DNA from: JACKAQ01 sp020634975 [NCBI: Calditrichia bacterium]
GTDB lineage: Bacteria; Calditrichota; Calditrichia; RBG-13-44-9
Direction: 5' to 3'
DNA length: 64,000 bases
NCBI GenBank assembly: GCA_020634975.1
Contig: JACKAQ010000001.1
Span: forward strand, 2,418,001-2,482,000
This document shows, piece by piece, positions 42,600 to 51,441 of the stretch (positions are counted from its first letter, which is position 1; the number at the start of each line of letters is the position of its first letter). The translations under genes were made by a program, and so were the position numbers. The notes beneath the pieces were generated by a model. That model searched no databases. It was given only the letters and a program-made list of their open reading frames with translations, and was not told where the DNA came from.

Positions 42600-43790
42600 C
42601 TACTGCACCCGTTTGCGGAAGTTGAGCACGCTGAATGTAAAAATCAGTAATCCGAGCAGTGCCATCGGCAGGGCTTCGCGGATTAAAAATGGCGCGGTTG
42701 CCCCTTTCTGGAAAACATCGCGGACAATGGCGATGAAATAGCGCAGCGGATTCAGGTAGGTTAATTTTTGTAAAATTTGCGGCATATTTTCGATGGGGAT
42801 GAACAATCCGCTCATCATTATCATGAACACGAGGAAAAACCATGACACAAAAAATGCCTGCTGCTGCGATCCGGTGACGGTCGAAACGAACACGCCCAAA
42901 CCGAGTGTGGTAAACAAATACAGCAGCGTCATCCAACCCAAAAGCACGTAGCTGCCCTGCATGTGGATCGAAAAAATTATTTGTGCAGCTTGCAAAACCA
43001 CAAAAAATTCGATGAACGCTAAAATCAGAAAAGGCAACAACTTACCGAGCAATAATTGATACCGTTTCAGCGGTGTGACCATCAACTGTTCCAGCGTGCC
43101 GATCTCCCGTTCGCGCACCAGACTGATTGATGACAACATCATCGAAATGATGGTGAGCAGCAGCGCCACGATGCCCGGCACCATGTATTGCGCGCTGTCC
43201 AGATTGAGGTTATACCACATTCGCTGCTGCATGGAAACGGTGTGCGGGCGGTTGCGTTGGGCGGCGGAGAGTTGGTTTTGCAGCGATTCGCCATCGCCGG
43301 AACTTGCGCTGAGCGATGCCATCAGTGCCGCCTGCTGACGCGGATTTTGCAGATATTTTGCAGCGTATTCCGTCAAAATGCCTTGCGCGTAACCGATCGC
43401 CACGCCGGCGGTGTTGCCGTCCAGCCCGTCAACGATAATTTGCAAATCGGGCTGTTGGTTGCGCTGCAGATCGCGTTGGAAATCCGGCGGAATAATCAGC
43501 GCCATTTGCGCGTGCCACCCGTGAATTTGCGATTCGATCACCTGCCCGTCCGTTTCCCGTCCGACGATGTTGAATCGATCCGTGTTGCTGAACTGGTCGG
43601 CGATTTCCCGGCTGATCCGGCTGTTATCGTGATCCGAAATGATCAATTTGATGTGCTTCACCTCGTTGGTGATCGCGAAACCGAGCACGGCCATCTGGAT
43701 TACCGGCATCACAAAAATGATCGCCAGCATCTCCCGCGTGCGGAAAATCTGTTTGAATTCTTTGCGGAGCATGTATAAAATCGGTTGCAT
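42600..43790 (-). CDS. ABC-2 type transporter permease (YbhR/YhhJ-like)
   Basis: The protein has 396 residues. The start MLRKEFKQIFRTREMLAIIFVMPVIQMAVLGF gives the cytoplasmic amphipathic helix and first membrane span. A periplasmic loop of about 150 residues follows, then five spans. The sequence VREREIGTLEQLMVTPLKRYQLLLGKLLPF is the conserved cytosolic motif. It forms the membrane channel with the related gene at 43871, driven by the ATPases at 45545 and 46267, and hands substrate to the HlyD-like adaptor and TolC. An insertion QQAALMASLSASSGDGESLQ enlarges the loop. Confidence 0.9.
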   Translation of the reverse strand: MQPILYMLRKEFKQIFRTREMLAIIFVMPVIQMAVLGFAITNEVKHIKLIISDHDNSRISREIADQFSNTDRFNIVGRETDGQVIESQIHGWHAQMALIIPPDFQRDLQRNQQPDLQIIVDGLDGNTAGVAIGYAQGILTEYAAKYLQNPRQQAALMASLSASSGDGESLQNQLSAAQRNRPHTVSMQQRMWYNLNLDSAQYMVPGIVALLLTIISMMLSSISLVREREIGTLEQLMVTPLKRYQLLLGKLLPFLILAFIEFFVVLQAAQIIFSIHMQGSYVLLGWMTLLYLFTTLGLGVFVSTVTGSQQQAFFVSWFFLVFMIMMSGLFIPIENMPQILQKLTYLNPLRYFIAIVRDVFQKGATAPFLIREALPMALLGLLIFTFSVLNFRKRVQ

Positions 43791-43827
43791 ATGTTACCGT
43801 TTATTGAATTCGTTATTGGTTAAACGG

Positions 43828-43855
43828 GTAGAGGCAATTCATGAACTGCCTCTAC
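43828..43855. repeat. Palindromic hairpin between the two permease genes
   Basis: GTAGAGGCA-x-TTCATGAA-x-TGCCTCTAC is a near-perfect 28-base palindrome. It belongs to the family at 13424 and 51386. It could lower read-through or stabilise the upstream part of the efflux mRNA. Confidence 0.6.
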
Positions 43856-43870
43856 TGCCTGCGGCATTCT

Positions 43871-44983
43871 TTATTTTTCAAGATTCAAACTGAATCGCCG
43901 CCACGCGACGGTCAGTAAAATGGCGGACATCGCCGCCAGAAATCCCGCCTGCGGCAGCAGTTGCCAGAAGGTATTCCCTTTTAACATGATGCCGCGAACG
44001 ATCACCAGATAATATTTCGCCGGAACGGCATATGAAATGATTTGCAGCGGCAACGGCATGGATGGAATCGGGAAAATGAAGCCTGAAATCATCAGCGTCG
44101 GCAGCAGCGTGATAATCAGCGCGAACATCATCGCCACTTGCTGCGAGGTTGCGACCGTCGAAATCATCAGCCCCAAACTCAGCGCGGTGATGATGAACAG
44201 CGTGGTAAATCCCGCCAGCAGCAACATGCTGCCGATGAACGGCACACCGAACAAAAACATACCGATCAAAATGATCAGCACGGCATCGAGAAACGCCAGC
44301 ACGATATACGGAATCACTTTCCCGATGATGATTTCGTGCGGTCGCACCGGCGACACCAGAATTTGCTCCATCGTGCCCATCTCTTTTTCGCGGGTGATGG
44401 TGATGCTGGTGAGCAGTGCGGAAATCATCACCAGCAGCAACGCGAGAATGCCCGGCACAAAAAAGTAGCTGCTTTTCAAATCCGGATTGAACCAGATGGT
44501 CGGCTGCATATCGAACGGCAGTTTGAGTTGCAAATTGTTCGCCCGATTGAACGCGTTGATCACCTGATTGCAATAATTTTGGATGCTCAGCGCTGCGTTG
44601 GGATCTGCCGCATCGATGAGTAGCTGCACCGGCGTGTCGCTGTTACGTTGCATATGCGTGCCAAAATCCGCCGGAATAATCAGCGCGACGCGCGCTGTTT
44701 GTTGCATAAAGAGCTGCTCAATTTCCGATGGCTGCCCGTCAAAATAGAAGGTGTGGAAATATTTGCTGCCTTCGAACTGATCCACCAGTTCCCGGGCAAT
44801 CGGCGTGTTATCGTAATCCAGCACCGCCAGATCCACCCGTTGGATTTCCAGATTCAGCGCATAGCCAAATATCAGCAGTTGCAGCACGGGCATCAAAATA
44901 ACGATGCTCAGCGTACGTGGGTCCCGCAAAATATGGCTCACTTCTTTCCGGGAAATTGATGTAATTCGGGAGCTTGTTTTCAT
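43871..44983 (-). CDS. ABC-2 type transporter permease (YbhS-like)
   Basis: The protein has 370 residues with the same layout as the 42600 product: RKEVSHILRDPRTLSIVILMPVLQLLIFGYALNLE at the start, a large periplasmic loop, the motif TREKEMGTMEQILVSPVRPHEIIIGKVIPY and five C-terminal spans. The two permeases are paralogs and probably form the heterodimeric channel of an MDR-type efflux pump. The four-helix-bundle cassette lies directly upstream and splits it from the ATPase genes. Confidence 0.92.
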   Translation of the reverse strand: MKTSSRITSISRKEVSHILRDPRTLSIVILMPVLQLLIFGYALNLEIQRVDLAVLDYDNTPIARELVDQFEGSKYFHTFYFDGQPSEIEQLFMQQTARVALIIPADFGTHMQRNSDTPVQLLIDAADPNAALSIQNYCNQVINAFNRANNLQLKLPFDMQPTIWFNPDLKSSYFFVPGILALLLVMISALLTSITITREKEMGTMEQILVSPVRPHEIIIGKVIPYIVLAFLDAVLIILIGMFLFGVPFIGSMLLLAGFTTLFIITALSLGLMISTVATSQQVAMMFALIITLLPTLMISGFIFPIPSMPLPLQIISYAVPAKYYLVIVRGIMLKGNTFWQLLPQAGFLAAMSAILLTVAWRRFSLNLEK

Positions 44984-45014
44984 GTTGGGTTTATGGGATT
45001 ATGGGTAAATGGGC

Positions 45015-45500
<486 letters not shown>

Positions 45501-45544
45501 ACCGCTTTCTCATCCACTCATCGACCCATCCACACATTCACTGA

Positions 45545-46270
45545 TTAGCCATCCACCAACGAAACAAACACCTCCTGCATCGTCGGTTGGGCGAACTGGC
45601 GTTTGAGGGCGCCGGGTGTGTCCAGCGCAATCAGTTTGCCGTCGCGCATGATGGAAACGCGGTGGCAATATTCCGCTTCATCCATAAAATGGGTAGTGAC
45701 AAACACGGTTTTGCCGAGATTTGCGGTATCGTAAATGAGATCCCAAAAGCTGCGCCGCGCCTGCGGATCGACGCCGGAAGTGGGTTCGTCGAGAAACAAA
45801 ATGGGTGGATCGTGCAGCATCGCGCAGCCCAGCGCCAGCCGCTGTTTGAATCCCAGCGGCAGATCGCGGGTGAGCGTATCCGACTGTTTCTGCAACCCGA
45901 CCTGTTCGATCAGCGCGGATTTGCGATCCGCAATTAAATCGCGCGGGAGTCCGTAAATGCCGCCAAAAAATTCGATATTTTCCGAGATGGTCAAATCGTC
46001 ATACAGCGAAAATTTCTGGCTCATGTAGCCGATGTTCTTTTTGATCTGCTCGCTTTCGCGATAAATATCGAATCCCGCGACGGTGCCGCTGCCTTCGGTG
46101 GGGGAGAGCAGCCCGCAAAGCATGCGGATCATCGTGGTTTTTCCGGCGCCGTTTGCACCCAGAAATCCGAAAATTTCGCCCTGTTGCACTTCGATGCTCA
46201 CCGCATCGACGGCGGTGAAACTGCCGAACCGGCGGGTGAGTTTTTCGGTTTTTACGGAAATGTTGCTCAT
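45545..46270 (-). CDS. ABC transporter ATP-binding protein (second half of YbhF-type ATPase)
   Basis: The protein has 241 residues. Walker A is GANGAGKT near residue 38 and Walker B is ILFLDEPTSGVDP near 155. The signature motif reads LPLGFKQRLALG, where LSGG is changed to LPLG, so this site may be weak or dedicated to regulation. Together with the 46267 product it equals the tandem ATPase YbhF of E. coli, here split into two genes. The start overlaps the stop of the 46267 gene by 4 bases, so the two are translationally coupled. Confidence 0.92.
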   Translation of the reverse strand: MSNISVKTEKLTRRFGSFTAVDAVSIEVQQGEIFGFLGANGAGKTTMIRMLCGLLSPTEGSGTVAGFDIYRESEQIKKNIGYMSQKFSLYDDLTISENIEFFGGIYGLPRDLIADRKSALIEQVGLQKQSDTLTRDLPLGFKQRLALGCAMLHDPPILFLDEPTSGVDPQARRSFWDLIYDTANLGKTVFVTTHFMDEAEYCHRVSIMRDGKLIALDTPGALKRQFAQPTMQEVFVSLVDG

Positions 46271-47205
46271 ATCGCCGCCGATTTGGTGAGGTTTTGCTGG
46301 TTGATCAAATCGAGAAATACGTCTTCGATGGACGGTTTTTCAGTGTGCCAGCCTGACAAATTGCCGCCGGTTTCCGATTGCCAGCGCTGCCACTCGGCAT
46401 CTGCCGGATTTTCAGCGAAGCTGACGTGCAGCGCATCGCCGAACATTTGGGTGGCGTAAACCGTTGTTTTTTCTTCAAAAAAAGCCCGCAGTTCCCGCAG
46501 GTTTTTTCCGTCCAGACGGTAAAGCGGATAGCGGTAATTCGATTTCAGCGATTTCGGCGAACCGATCGCGGCGAACTCGCCGTTGAACATCAGCGCGACG
46601 CGTTCACACTGATCCGCTTCGTCCATGTACGCGGTGGAAACGAGAATCGTGGTGCCCTCTTTGCGGATTTCGTGCAGAATCTCCCAAAATTCCTTCCGCG
46701 AAACCGGATCGACGCCGAAAGTCGGTTCGTCGAGCACCAGAATTTCCGGCGTGTGGATGAGCGCGCAGGAGAGCGCCAGCTTTTGCTTCATGCCGCCGGA
46801 AAGTTGTCCGGCCAGCCGTTTGTTAAAATTGCCGAGCCGCGAAAACTGGTAGAGCCGCTTCATCCGCGCAGCGCGTTCTTCCGCCGGTACGTTGAACAGG
46901 TCCGCGAAAAAGCGCAGGTTTTGTTCGACAGATAAATCCTGATACAGCGAAAACCGCTGCGGCATGTAGCCCAGAATTGCGCGTATATCGGCGATGGCTT
47001 CGCGCGTGTTCATCCCGCGAACCTGAATTTGCCCGTCATCCGGCAGCAGCAGCGTGCAAATGGCGCGCATGAGCGTGGTTTTGCCCGCGCCGTCCGGACC
47101 GATCAGCCCGAACAACTCGCCCGGTTTCACGGATAGCGACACATTTTTCACCGCCCGCGTTTCGCCGAAAGATTTGCTGAAATTTGTTATTTCAATTGCT
47201 GACAT
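46267..47205 (-). CDS. ABC transporter ATP-binding protein (first half of YbhF-type ATPase)
   Basis: The protein has 312 residues from ATG 47205 (MSAIEITNFSKSFGETRAVK); the open frame begins at 47268. Walker A is GPDGAGKTT near 37, the signature LSGGMKQKLALSCALIHTP is canonical, and Walker B is ILVLDEPTFGVDP near 160. A C-terminal extension of about 80 residues (YRLDGKNLRELRAFFEEKTT onwards) is typical for DrrA/YbhF-like exporters. It pairs with the 45545 product to drive the two permeases. Confidence 0.92.
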   Translation of the reverse strand: MSAIEITNFSKSFGETRAVKNVSLSVKPGELFGLIGPDGAGKTTLMRAICTLLLPDDGQIQVRGMNTREAIADIRAILGYMPQRFSLYQDLSVEQNLRFFADLFNVPAEERAARMKRLYQFSRLGNFNKRLAGQLSGGMKQKLALSCALIHTPEILVLDEPTFGVDPVSRKEFWEILHEIRKEGTTILVSTAYMDEADQCERVALMFNGEFAAIGSPKSLKSNYRYPLYRLDGKNLRELRAFFEEKTTVYATQMFGDALHVSFAENPADAEWQRWQSETGGNLSGWHTEKPSIEDVFLDLINQQNLTKSAAI

Positions 47206-47268
47206 TCTTTTCCTGTCGATTTTTGAGCGACCAACGGATCGCCTCTTCGTTTTTCCCCATCCACCCAT

Positions 47269-47910
47269 CTACTTCGCATAAAGTCCGCCATTGCCTTCCA
47301 GCCAATCGGCGACATCATCCGCTGCGCGTGCGATGTTGTTATCGGAGATATCCAGTTCCAGCGTCGGTAAAATAGATTTGGCGACCCACTCGCGCATCGC
47401 TTCCTGTTCTTCGATGAATATTTGCAAGTCATCATATTGCGAGGGATTTCCGGAAACTTTCAGCCGTTCTTCCCGCGCTGCGGCAAACGAATCCGGCGTG
47501 CGTGTGCAAAAAACGAGGTGAAAACCAACCGTGTGCAGCCGTTCTTCCAGCCAGCGAAAATCGTAAAATTTGCCGCGCGCCCGCGCCTGAAACATCTGTG
47601 TGGAAAGATGAAACCGGTCGATGATCCACGAATAATAGCGTTGCAATTCGAACAGCCGCGCCCAGGTGGCGTAGGTTTCCATCGCCATTTGCTCCTCTTG
47701 CGGCTCAAAATTGATCAGCCCGCGTCCCCACGGAAAATTGGTAAATGCGCACCATTCCCCGGAAATCAGCGGCGAGTGATAGCGGTATTTTCGCGGTCCG
47801 ACGATACGCGGATGCTCGTTCAGCGCAAACGCGATGTCCGTTTTCATGGTCAGCCGCGTGCCTTCGAGAATGATTTTCGGGCAGAGTTTTTGTCCCATAT
47901 TCGATGCCAT
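47269..47910 (-). CDS. P-loop kinase-like protein with degenerate Walker A
   Basis: The protein has 213 residues. The start KIILEGTRLTMKTDIAFAL aligns by eye with thymidylate or deoxynucleoside kinases, but the P-loop EGxxGxGKS is replaced by EGTRLTMKT. IIDRFHLSTQMFQ resembles the DR-[FY]-xxS motif of dTMP kinases, and TVGFHLVFCTRTPDSF the strand before the lid. If correct it is an NMP-kinase-fold protein that may no longer bind ATP normally. Its position inside an efflux operon is odd. It may be an unrelated gene carried along; the assignment is moderate. Confidence 0.5.
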   Translation of the reverse strand: MASNMGQKLCPKIILEGTRLTMKTDIAFALNEHPRIVGPRKYRYHSPLISGEWCAFTNFPWGRGLINFEPQEEQMAMETYATWARLFELQRYYSWIIDRFHLSTQMFQARARGKFYDFRWLEERLHTVGFHLVFCTRTPDSFAAAREERLKVSGNPSQYDDLQIFIEEQEAMREWVAKSILPTLELDISDNNIARAADDVADWLEGNGGLYAK

Positions 47911-47935
47911 TTTTTTTGTTTCGATTACCGCGCCC

Positions 47936-47982
47936 TTCGGCTATGCTCAGGGCTCATTGCAAGGTGGCTGAGCGTAGCCGAA
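47936..47982. repeat. Long hairpin in the efflux operon
   Basis: TTCGGCTATGCTCAG (47936-47950) and CTGAGCGTAGCCGAA (47968-47982) pair over 15 bp with one G-T. It sits between the HlyD-like and kinase-like genes, both on the - strand, with no T-tract. It may be a processing site or an attenuating structure. Confidence 0.65.
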
Positions 47983-47988
47983 GCCCCT

Positions 47989-48867
47989 TTATCCTTGCAA
48001 ACGCACTTCCACCGGCATCCCGTGTTTGAGCACGCCGTCGGGATTCTTCACGAGAATTTTCACTGCGTAAACCAGCGATGTGCGCGTTTCCGGTGTGAGA
48101 ATATTTTTCGGGGTGAATTCTGCCTGCGGGCTGATCCACGCGACCGTGCCGCTGAGCGACTGTTCGCTGCCATCTACCGCAACCGTGGCGGATTGCCCCT
48201 GCCGGATTTCCGGCAACTGCGTTTCCGAAATGTAAATTTTCACCCACACTTCGTCTATTTGGATAATTTCCACGATGGGGCTGAGCGGCGGAATCGCTTC
48301 GCCGGTTTCGTAATATTTTTCAGAAATCACACCTCCGGCCGGTGCGATGATTCGCGCATCGCCGATTTTTTTGTTGAGCAAACCCAACTGTGCTTCCAAC
48401 TGTTTGCGTTTGGCATCCAGCACCCGGAAGCTCTGCTCGGCGGTTTCCCGGGTGGATTGTGCGTTGCGCAACTGGATGGTCAGGTCGTCCAGCGTTTGCT
48501 GCGGTGCGGCGCTGTTGCTGACCAGTTTTGCGATACGCGATTGTTTTTCCTGAACATAGCTCTCATTTTGTTTCGCCTGATTGAGCTGTGTGCGGGCGAC
48601 GCTCACCTGCACGGAAAGCTCCTCCAATCCGGCAGAAAGCTGTTCGCGCTGCAGCGCCAGTTCAACCGTATCGACCATCGCGATAGCTTTTCCGGCGTCG
48701 ATTTTGTCGCCGGTATTCACAAAAATTTGGGTCAATTTGCCGCCGGTGAGCGCGGGCACCTGCACGGTCGTGCCTTCAACAATGGCGGTGAATCCGCGTT
48801 GCTCGTTGTTGTTGCAGCTCCAAAACATCAGACTGCTGATTGTCAGTAAAATCAAATATTTAGCCAT
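47989..48867 (-). CDS. HlyD-family periplasmic adaptor lipoprotein (YbhG-like)
   Basis: The protein has 292 residues from ATG 48867, preceded by GGAGAAT 8 bases upstream. The signal ends MFWSCNNNE, a lipobox variant with Cys near residue 18. Half-lipoyl segments (VQVPALTGGKLTQIFVNTGDKI and DARIIAPAGGVISEKYYETGEAI) flank a coiled coil at about 70-165. The barrel domain ends KNPDGVLKHGMPVEVRLQG. It bridges the ABC-2 permeases and TolC. The TAA stop falls in GGATAAAGG, a remnant of the heptamer repeat. Confidence 0.92.
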   Translation of the reverse strand: MAKYLILLTISSLMFWSCNNNEQRGFTAIVEGTTVQVPALTGGKLTQIFVNTGDKIDAGKAIAMVDTVELALQREQLSAGLEELSVQVSVARTQLNQAKQNESYVQEKQSRIAKLVSNSAAPQQTLDDLTIQLRNAQSTRETAEQSFRVLDAKRKQLEAQLGLLNKKIGDARIIAPAGGVISEKYYETGEAIPPLSPIVEIIQIDEVWVKIYISETQLPEIRQGQSATVAVDGSEQSLSGTVAWISPQAEFTPKNILTPETRTSLVYAVKILVKNPDGVLKHGMPVEVRLQG

Positions 48868-48938
48868 CGGAATATTCTCCGTAAATCGATGTTTTTTTGT
48901 CAATTTTTAATGCATTTAATATTATTTTCAATTTTTAA

Positions 48939-49215
48939 CCGCAGAGCGCGCAAAGTTCGCTGAGTATAAAATCAAAAAACGTAACTATTCAGCCTACTAA
49001 ACACGCGAAATGAACGAAAACCTATTTTTTAGACAAACTTTTCGGGATAATTTAAACATTTTATTGAGCATCTATCTGCATTTAACAACAGAATTTCTGA
49101 TTGTAAGTCACAAAATTGCAAAACTTATAAAATAGATATTTTCGTATCCTTTCGTAGGCTGAATCGTTTAAAAAAACTCCGGGCTCTCTGCGATCTCAGC
49201 GTTCTCTGTGGTTAA
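48939..49215. repeat. AT-rich element with nested inverted repeats, MITE-like
   Basis: The outer arms are TTTTTAACCGCAGAG (48939 region) and its imperfect complement CTCTGTGGTTAAAT (49204 region). The inner arms ATTCAGCCTAC (48987-48997) and GTAGGCTGAAT (49154-49164) are perfect. The interior is non-coding and much richer in A and T than the flanking genes. The element fills the 383-base gap between the adaptor and TolC genes. It may be a decayed miniature element. It may also hold a promoter for the adaptor gene. Confidence 0.5.
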
Positions 49216-49240
49216 ATCAGTTATTGCATCGGCGTCAAAT

Positions 49241-49277
49241 TTATCCTTTATCAATTATCCTTTATCCTTCCATCCTT
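49241..49277. repeat. TTTATCC heptamer tract at the end of the TolC-like gene
   Basis: Units TTTATCC, TTATCAA, TTATCCT and CATCCTT run across the stop codon at 49251 and give the last codons KDGRIKDN on the - strand. So the repeat shapes a protein end here, as it shapes signal peptides at 18419 and 23175. Confidence 0.65.
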
Positions 49278-50561
49278 CCCCAAAACCCCCGTGGCAAAAT
49301 CGAGTTGCAGCCGGTATTGCTCCCACTCAATCAGCCGTTGTTGCAGCAACAATTCCGCCTGCGTGAGCGCAGTTTCGGCGTTGCGCACGTCGAGCGTGGT
49401 TGCCAATCCCTGCTCATACGCCGTTGTGGCGATGCGATAGCGCTCCTGCTCCTGCGCCACCAACTGCCGCTGAAAGCGGATTTGCGTGCGGGCATTGTCC
49501 AGTTGTGCCAGCGCCTCGTCAATTTGCTGATTCACCTGCAGCATCAATTGCTGTTCCTGCAGCGTCAATTTGCGGATTTCCAGTTTCGATTGCTGCACCT
49601 GATGGCGGGTTTTGCCGCCGTTGAACAATTGCCACTGAAGCCCGACGCCGAGCGTGTAATAATCCATCCACTCCGATTTGAAAAAATTGACGCCGGGATT
49701 GGCGTAGTGATACGCCGCCTCACCGTAAATTTGTGGGAAAAATTGTGATTTGATCGCGCCGGTGCGATGCGCTTGCGCCGATTGCAATTCCCGGAGTTGG
49801 GCAAATTCCGTGCGGTTTTCGATGGCGCTTTGTCGCGTTGCCGCAACATCCGGCACTTGCAGATCGACAGTTTCGGCGGGCATTTCCGCGACGCTCACCG
49901 GTGATTTGCTGTTCAACAAAAGCTGCATCCGCGTTTGCAAAATGCCGTTCAAGTTCTGCAATTGGGAAAGCTGGCTTTCGAGCTGCAGTTTGCGATTGGC
50001 TGCTTCCAGCGTATCGAATGCGGCAACTTGCGCTGCGGCAAATCGATTTTTAGACAGCTGCAACTGGTCATTCGCCCGGGCGATGCCGTCGCGAAGCGCG
50101 GTTTGCTGACGCAAATTGAGTTGAATCTGCTGAAACAGCACACCGATCTGCAAAAACAACTGCTGCTCCACCGTGTTTTCCTGCAATTCGGCGGCAGCTT
50201 GCTGGTTTTTGGCTGCTTTCACCAGATTGGATGTGCGAAATCCGGTGAAAATGGGCTGTTGCAAATTGGCGGACAAATCATAACGCTCTTTAACGCCCGC
50301 TTCGATGGGATTTGGCAGAAACGGCACATCGATTTTCGCGATTTCCGAAACATACTGCGCGCCGGCGGAAACCGACAATTTTGGCAAATAATCGCTTTGC
50401 TGGATGCGCACTTCCGCCGCAACCTGCGATTGCTGCACCTGCTGTTGCTGCAGCGCGAGGTTGTTCTGCCGGGCAATTGCCCAGGCATCTGCCAATGTCA
50501 GCGATTGTTGCGCGAATATTCCGCTGCTGAAAAACAACAACAGCAACATCCTGATTTTCAT
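49251..50561 (-). CDS. TolC-family outer-membrane efflux protein
   Basis: The protein has 436 residues and a signal peptide ending SGIFAQQ. Two internally related halves each contain a long helical stretch typical of the TolC periplasmic barrel: LTLADAWAIARQNNLALQQQ at the start and FAQLRELQSAQAHRTGAIKS in the second half. The motif YEQGLATTLDVRNAETALTQAE near 395 is the conserved second-repeat signature. It forms the exit duct of the tripartite pump encoded downstream. The last residues come from the heptamer repeat. Confidence 0.92.
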   Translation of the reverse strand: MKIRMLLLLFFSSGIFAQQSLTLADAWAIARQNNLALQQQQVQQSQVAAEVRIQQSDYLPKLSVSAGAQYVSEIAKIDVPFLPNPIEAGVKERYDLSANLQQPIFTGFRTSNLVKAAKNQQAAAELQENTVEQQLFLQIGVLFQQIQLNLRQQTALRDGIARANDQLQLSKNRFAAAQVAAFDTLEAANRKLQLESQLSQLQNLNGILQTRMQLLLNSKSPVSVAEMPAETVDLQVPDVAATRQSAIENRTEFAQLRELQSAQAHRTGAIKSQFFPQIYGEAAYHYANPGVNFFKSEWMDYYTLGVGLQWQLFNGGKTRHQVQQSKLEIRKLTLQEQQLMLQVNQQIDEALAQLDNARTQIRFQRQLVAQEQERYRIATTAYEQGLATTLDVRNAETALTQAELLLQQRLIEWEQYRLQLDFATGVLGKDGRIKDN

Positions 50562-50646
50562 GAACTTACCTTTCGTTAATTAGCCACGGAACCACAGCGG
50601 ACGAAGAGAAAAACATCATCGTTCCCGGTGAGCTCCACGAATTGAT

Positions 50647-51273
50647 TTATTCCGGTGCGATGCCGCTCCACACCATCCGGAAAATCTCTTGTTTGCGTTG
50701 TTCCAAAAATGGTTTCGAATACACCTGCACGCCCGGGATGATCCGCTCGATTAACGGTTTTGCAACAAACGGATAAATGCACATGCCCACAATGCTGAGG
50801 GTTAATTGCACCGGATCCACCGGACGGATTTCTCCGCGATCCACCGCTTCCTGAATAATGGGAATCAGCGGAATGGTGTTGAATCCCTTTTTGGCGAATG
50901 TTTTTTTGGCTGCGTTGGCAAAACCTTCGCCGCCGCGCTCGATTTCCCACAGCACAAACCGGACGATCTGCGGGCGCTTTGCCAGCGCATCGATATATTT
51001 ATCGATGAAAGTGCGGAGCATGGTTTCCGCATCGGTGCGTTCTTTGACGGATTCCAGCATATTGCTCAGGAAAAATGAGATGATGGTTTCAAAAACCTTA
51101 TCATACAAGCGGTTTTTGGTGCGGAAATAGTAGTGCAACAACGCTTTGTTGATGCCCGCGCGATCTGCAATTTCCTGCATCCGTGCGCCGTCCCGGCCGC
51201 TTTCGAGGAAAACTTCCGTCGCCGAGGCGACAATTTTATTTTCTGTTTCGCTGCTGTAATCCATTTGGTTCAT
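50647..51273 (-). CDS. TetR/AcrR-family repressor of the efflux operon
   Basis: The protein has 208 residues. The helix-turn-helix is MQEIADRAGINKALLHYYFR near 35-54 and is followed by the family string TKNRLYDKVFE. The C-terminal ligand domain is helical and of the CecR/YbiH-like size. The gene is first in a same-strand series ending with the permeases, as ybiH precedes ybhGFSR in E. coli. A perfect 6-6-6 inverted repeat just upstream is the likely operator, so the operon would repress itself until a toxic ligand binds. A gap of 85 bases separates it from the TolC gene. Confidence 0.93.
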   Translation of the reverse strand: MNQMDYSSETENKIVASATEVFLESGRDGARMQEIADRAGINKALLHYYFRTKNRLYDKVFETIISFFLSNMLESVKERTDAETMLRTFIDKYIDALAKRPQIVRFVLWEIERGGEGFANAAKKTFAKKGFNTIPLIPIIQEAVDRGEIRPVDPVQLTLSIVGMCIYPFVAKPLIERIIPGVQVYSKPFLEQRKQEIFRMVWSGIAPE

Positions 51274-51281
51274 CCAAAAAG

Positions 51282-51299
51282 TTTAACTGTTTGGTTAAA
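51282..51299. promoter_or_regulatory. Putative TetR-family operator
   Basis: TTTAAC-TGTTTG-GTTAAA is a perfect inverted repeat 9-26 bases upstream of the repressor start codon. On the - strand TTGACC (51311-51306) lies about 17 bases from a weak -10 region (near 51288-51283) that overlaps the repeat. Binding would block transcription of the whole efflux operon. Confidence 0.6.
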
Positions 51300-51385
51300 T
51301 AATTCGGTCAAAAATAGTGTTTGCAAAAACCAGATGCAAACACTATTTGAAAAATTTTATTTTTTGGACGTTCCGGTGGAACGGA

Positions 51386-51399
51386 TAGAGACGTCTCTA
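51386..51399. repeat. Short perfect palindrome
   Basis: TAGAGACGTCTCTA is a perfect 14-base palindrome of the dispersed hairpin family (see 13424 and 43828). It lies between the TetR gene promoter and the end of the barrel gene at 51442. Confidence 0.5.
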
Positions 51400-51441
51400 C
51401 AATGTAAATCGGCAACACCGACACCCGGAATTGTGACAATG

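Noticed and set aside
47422-48849. 475-codon + strand frame opposite the adaptor and kinase-like genes
   Set aside because: The HlyD motifs on the - strand are clear; the + frame has no motif and spans the intergenic hairpin.
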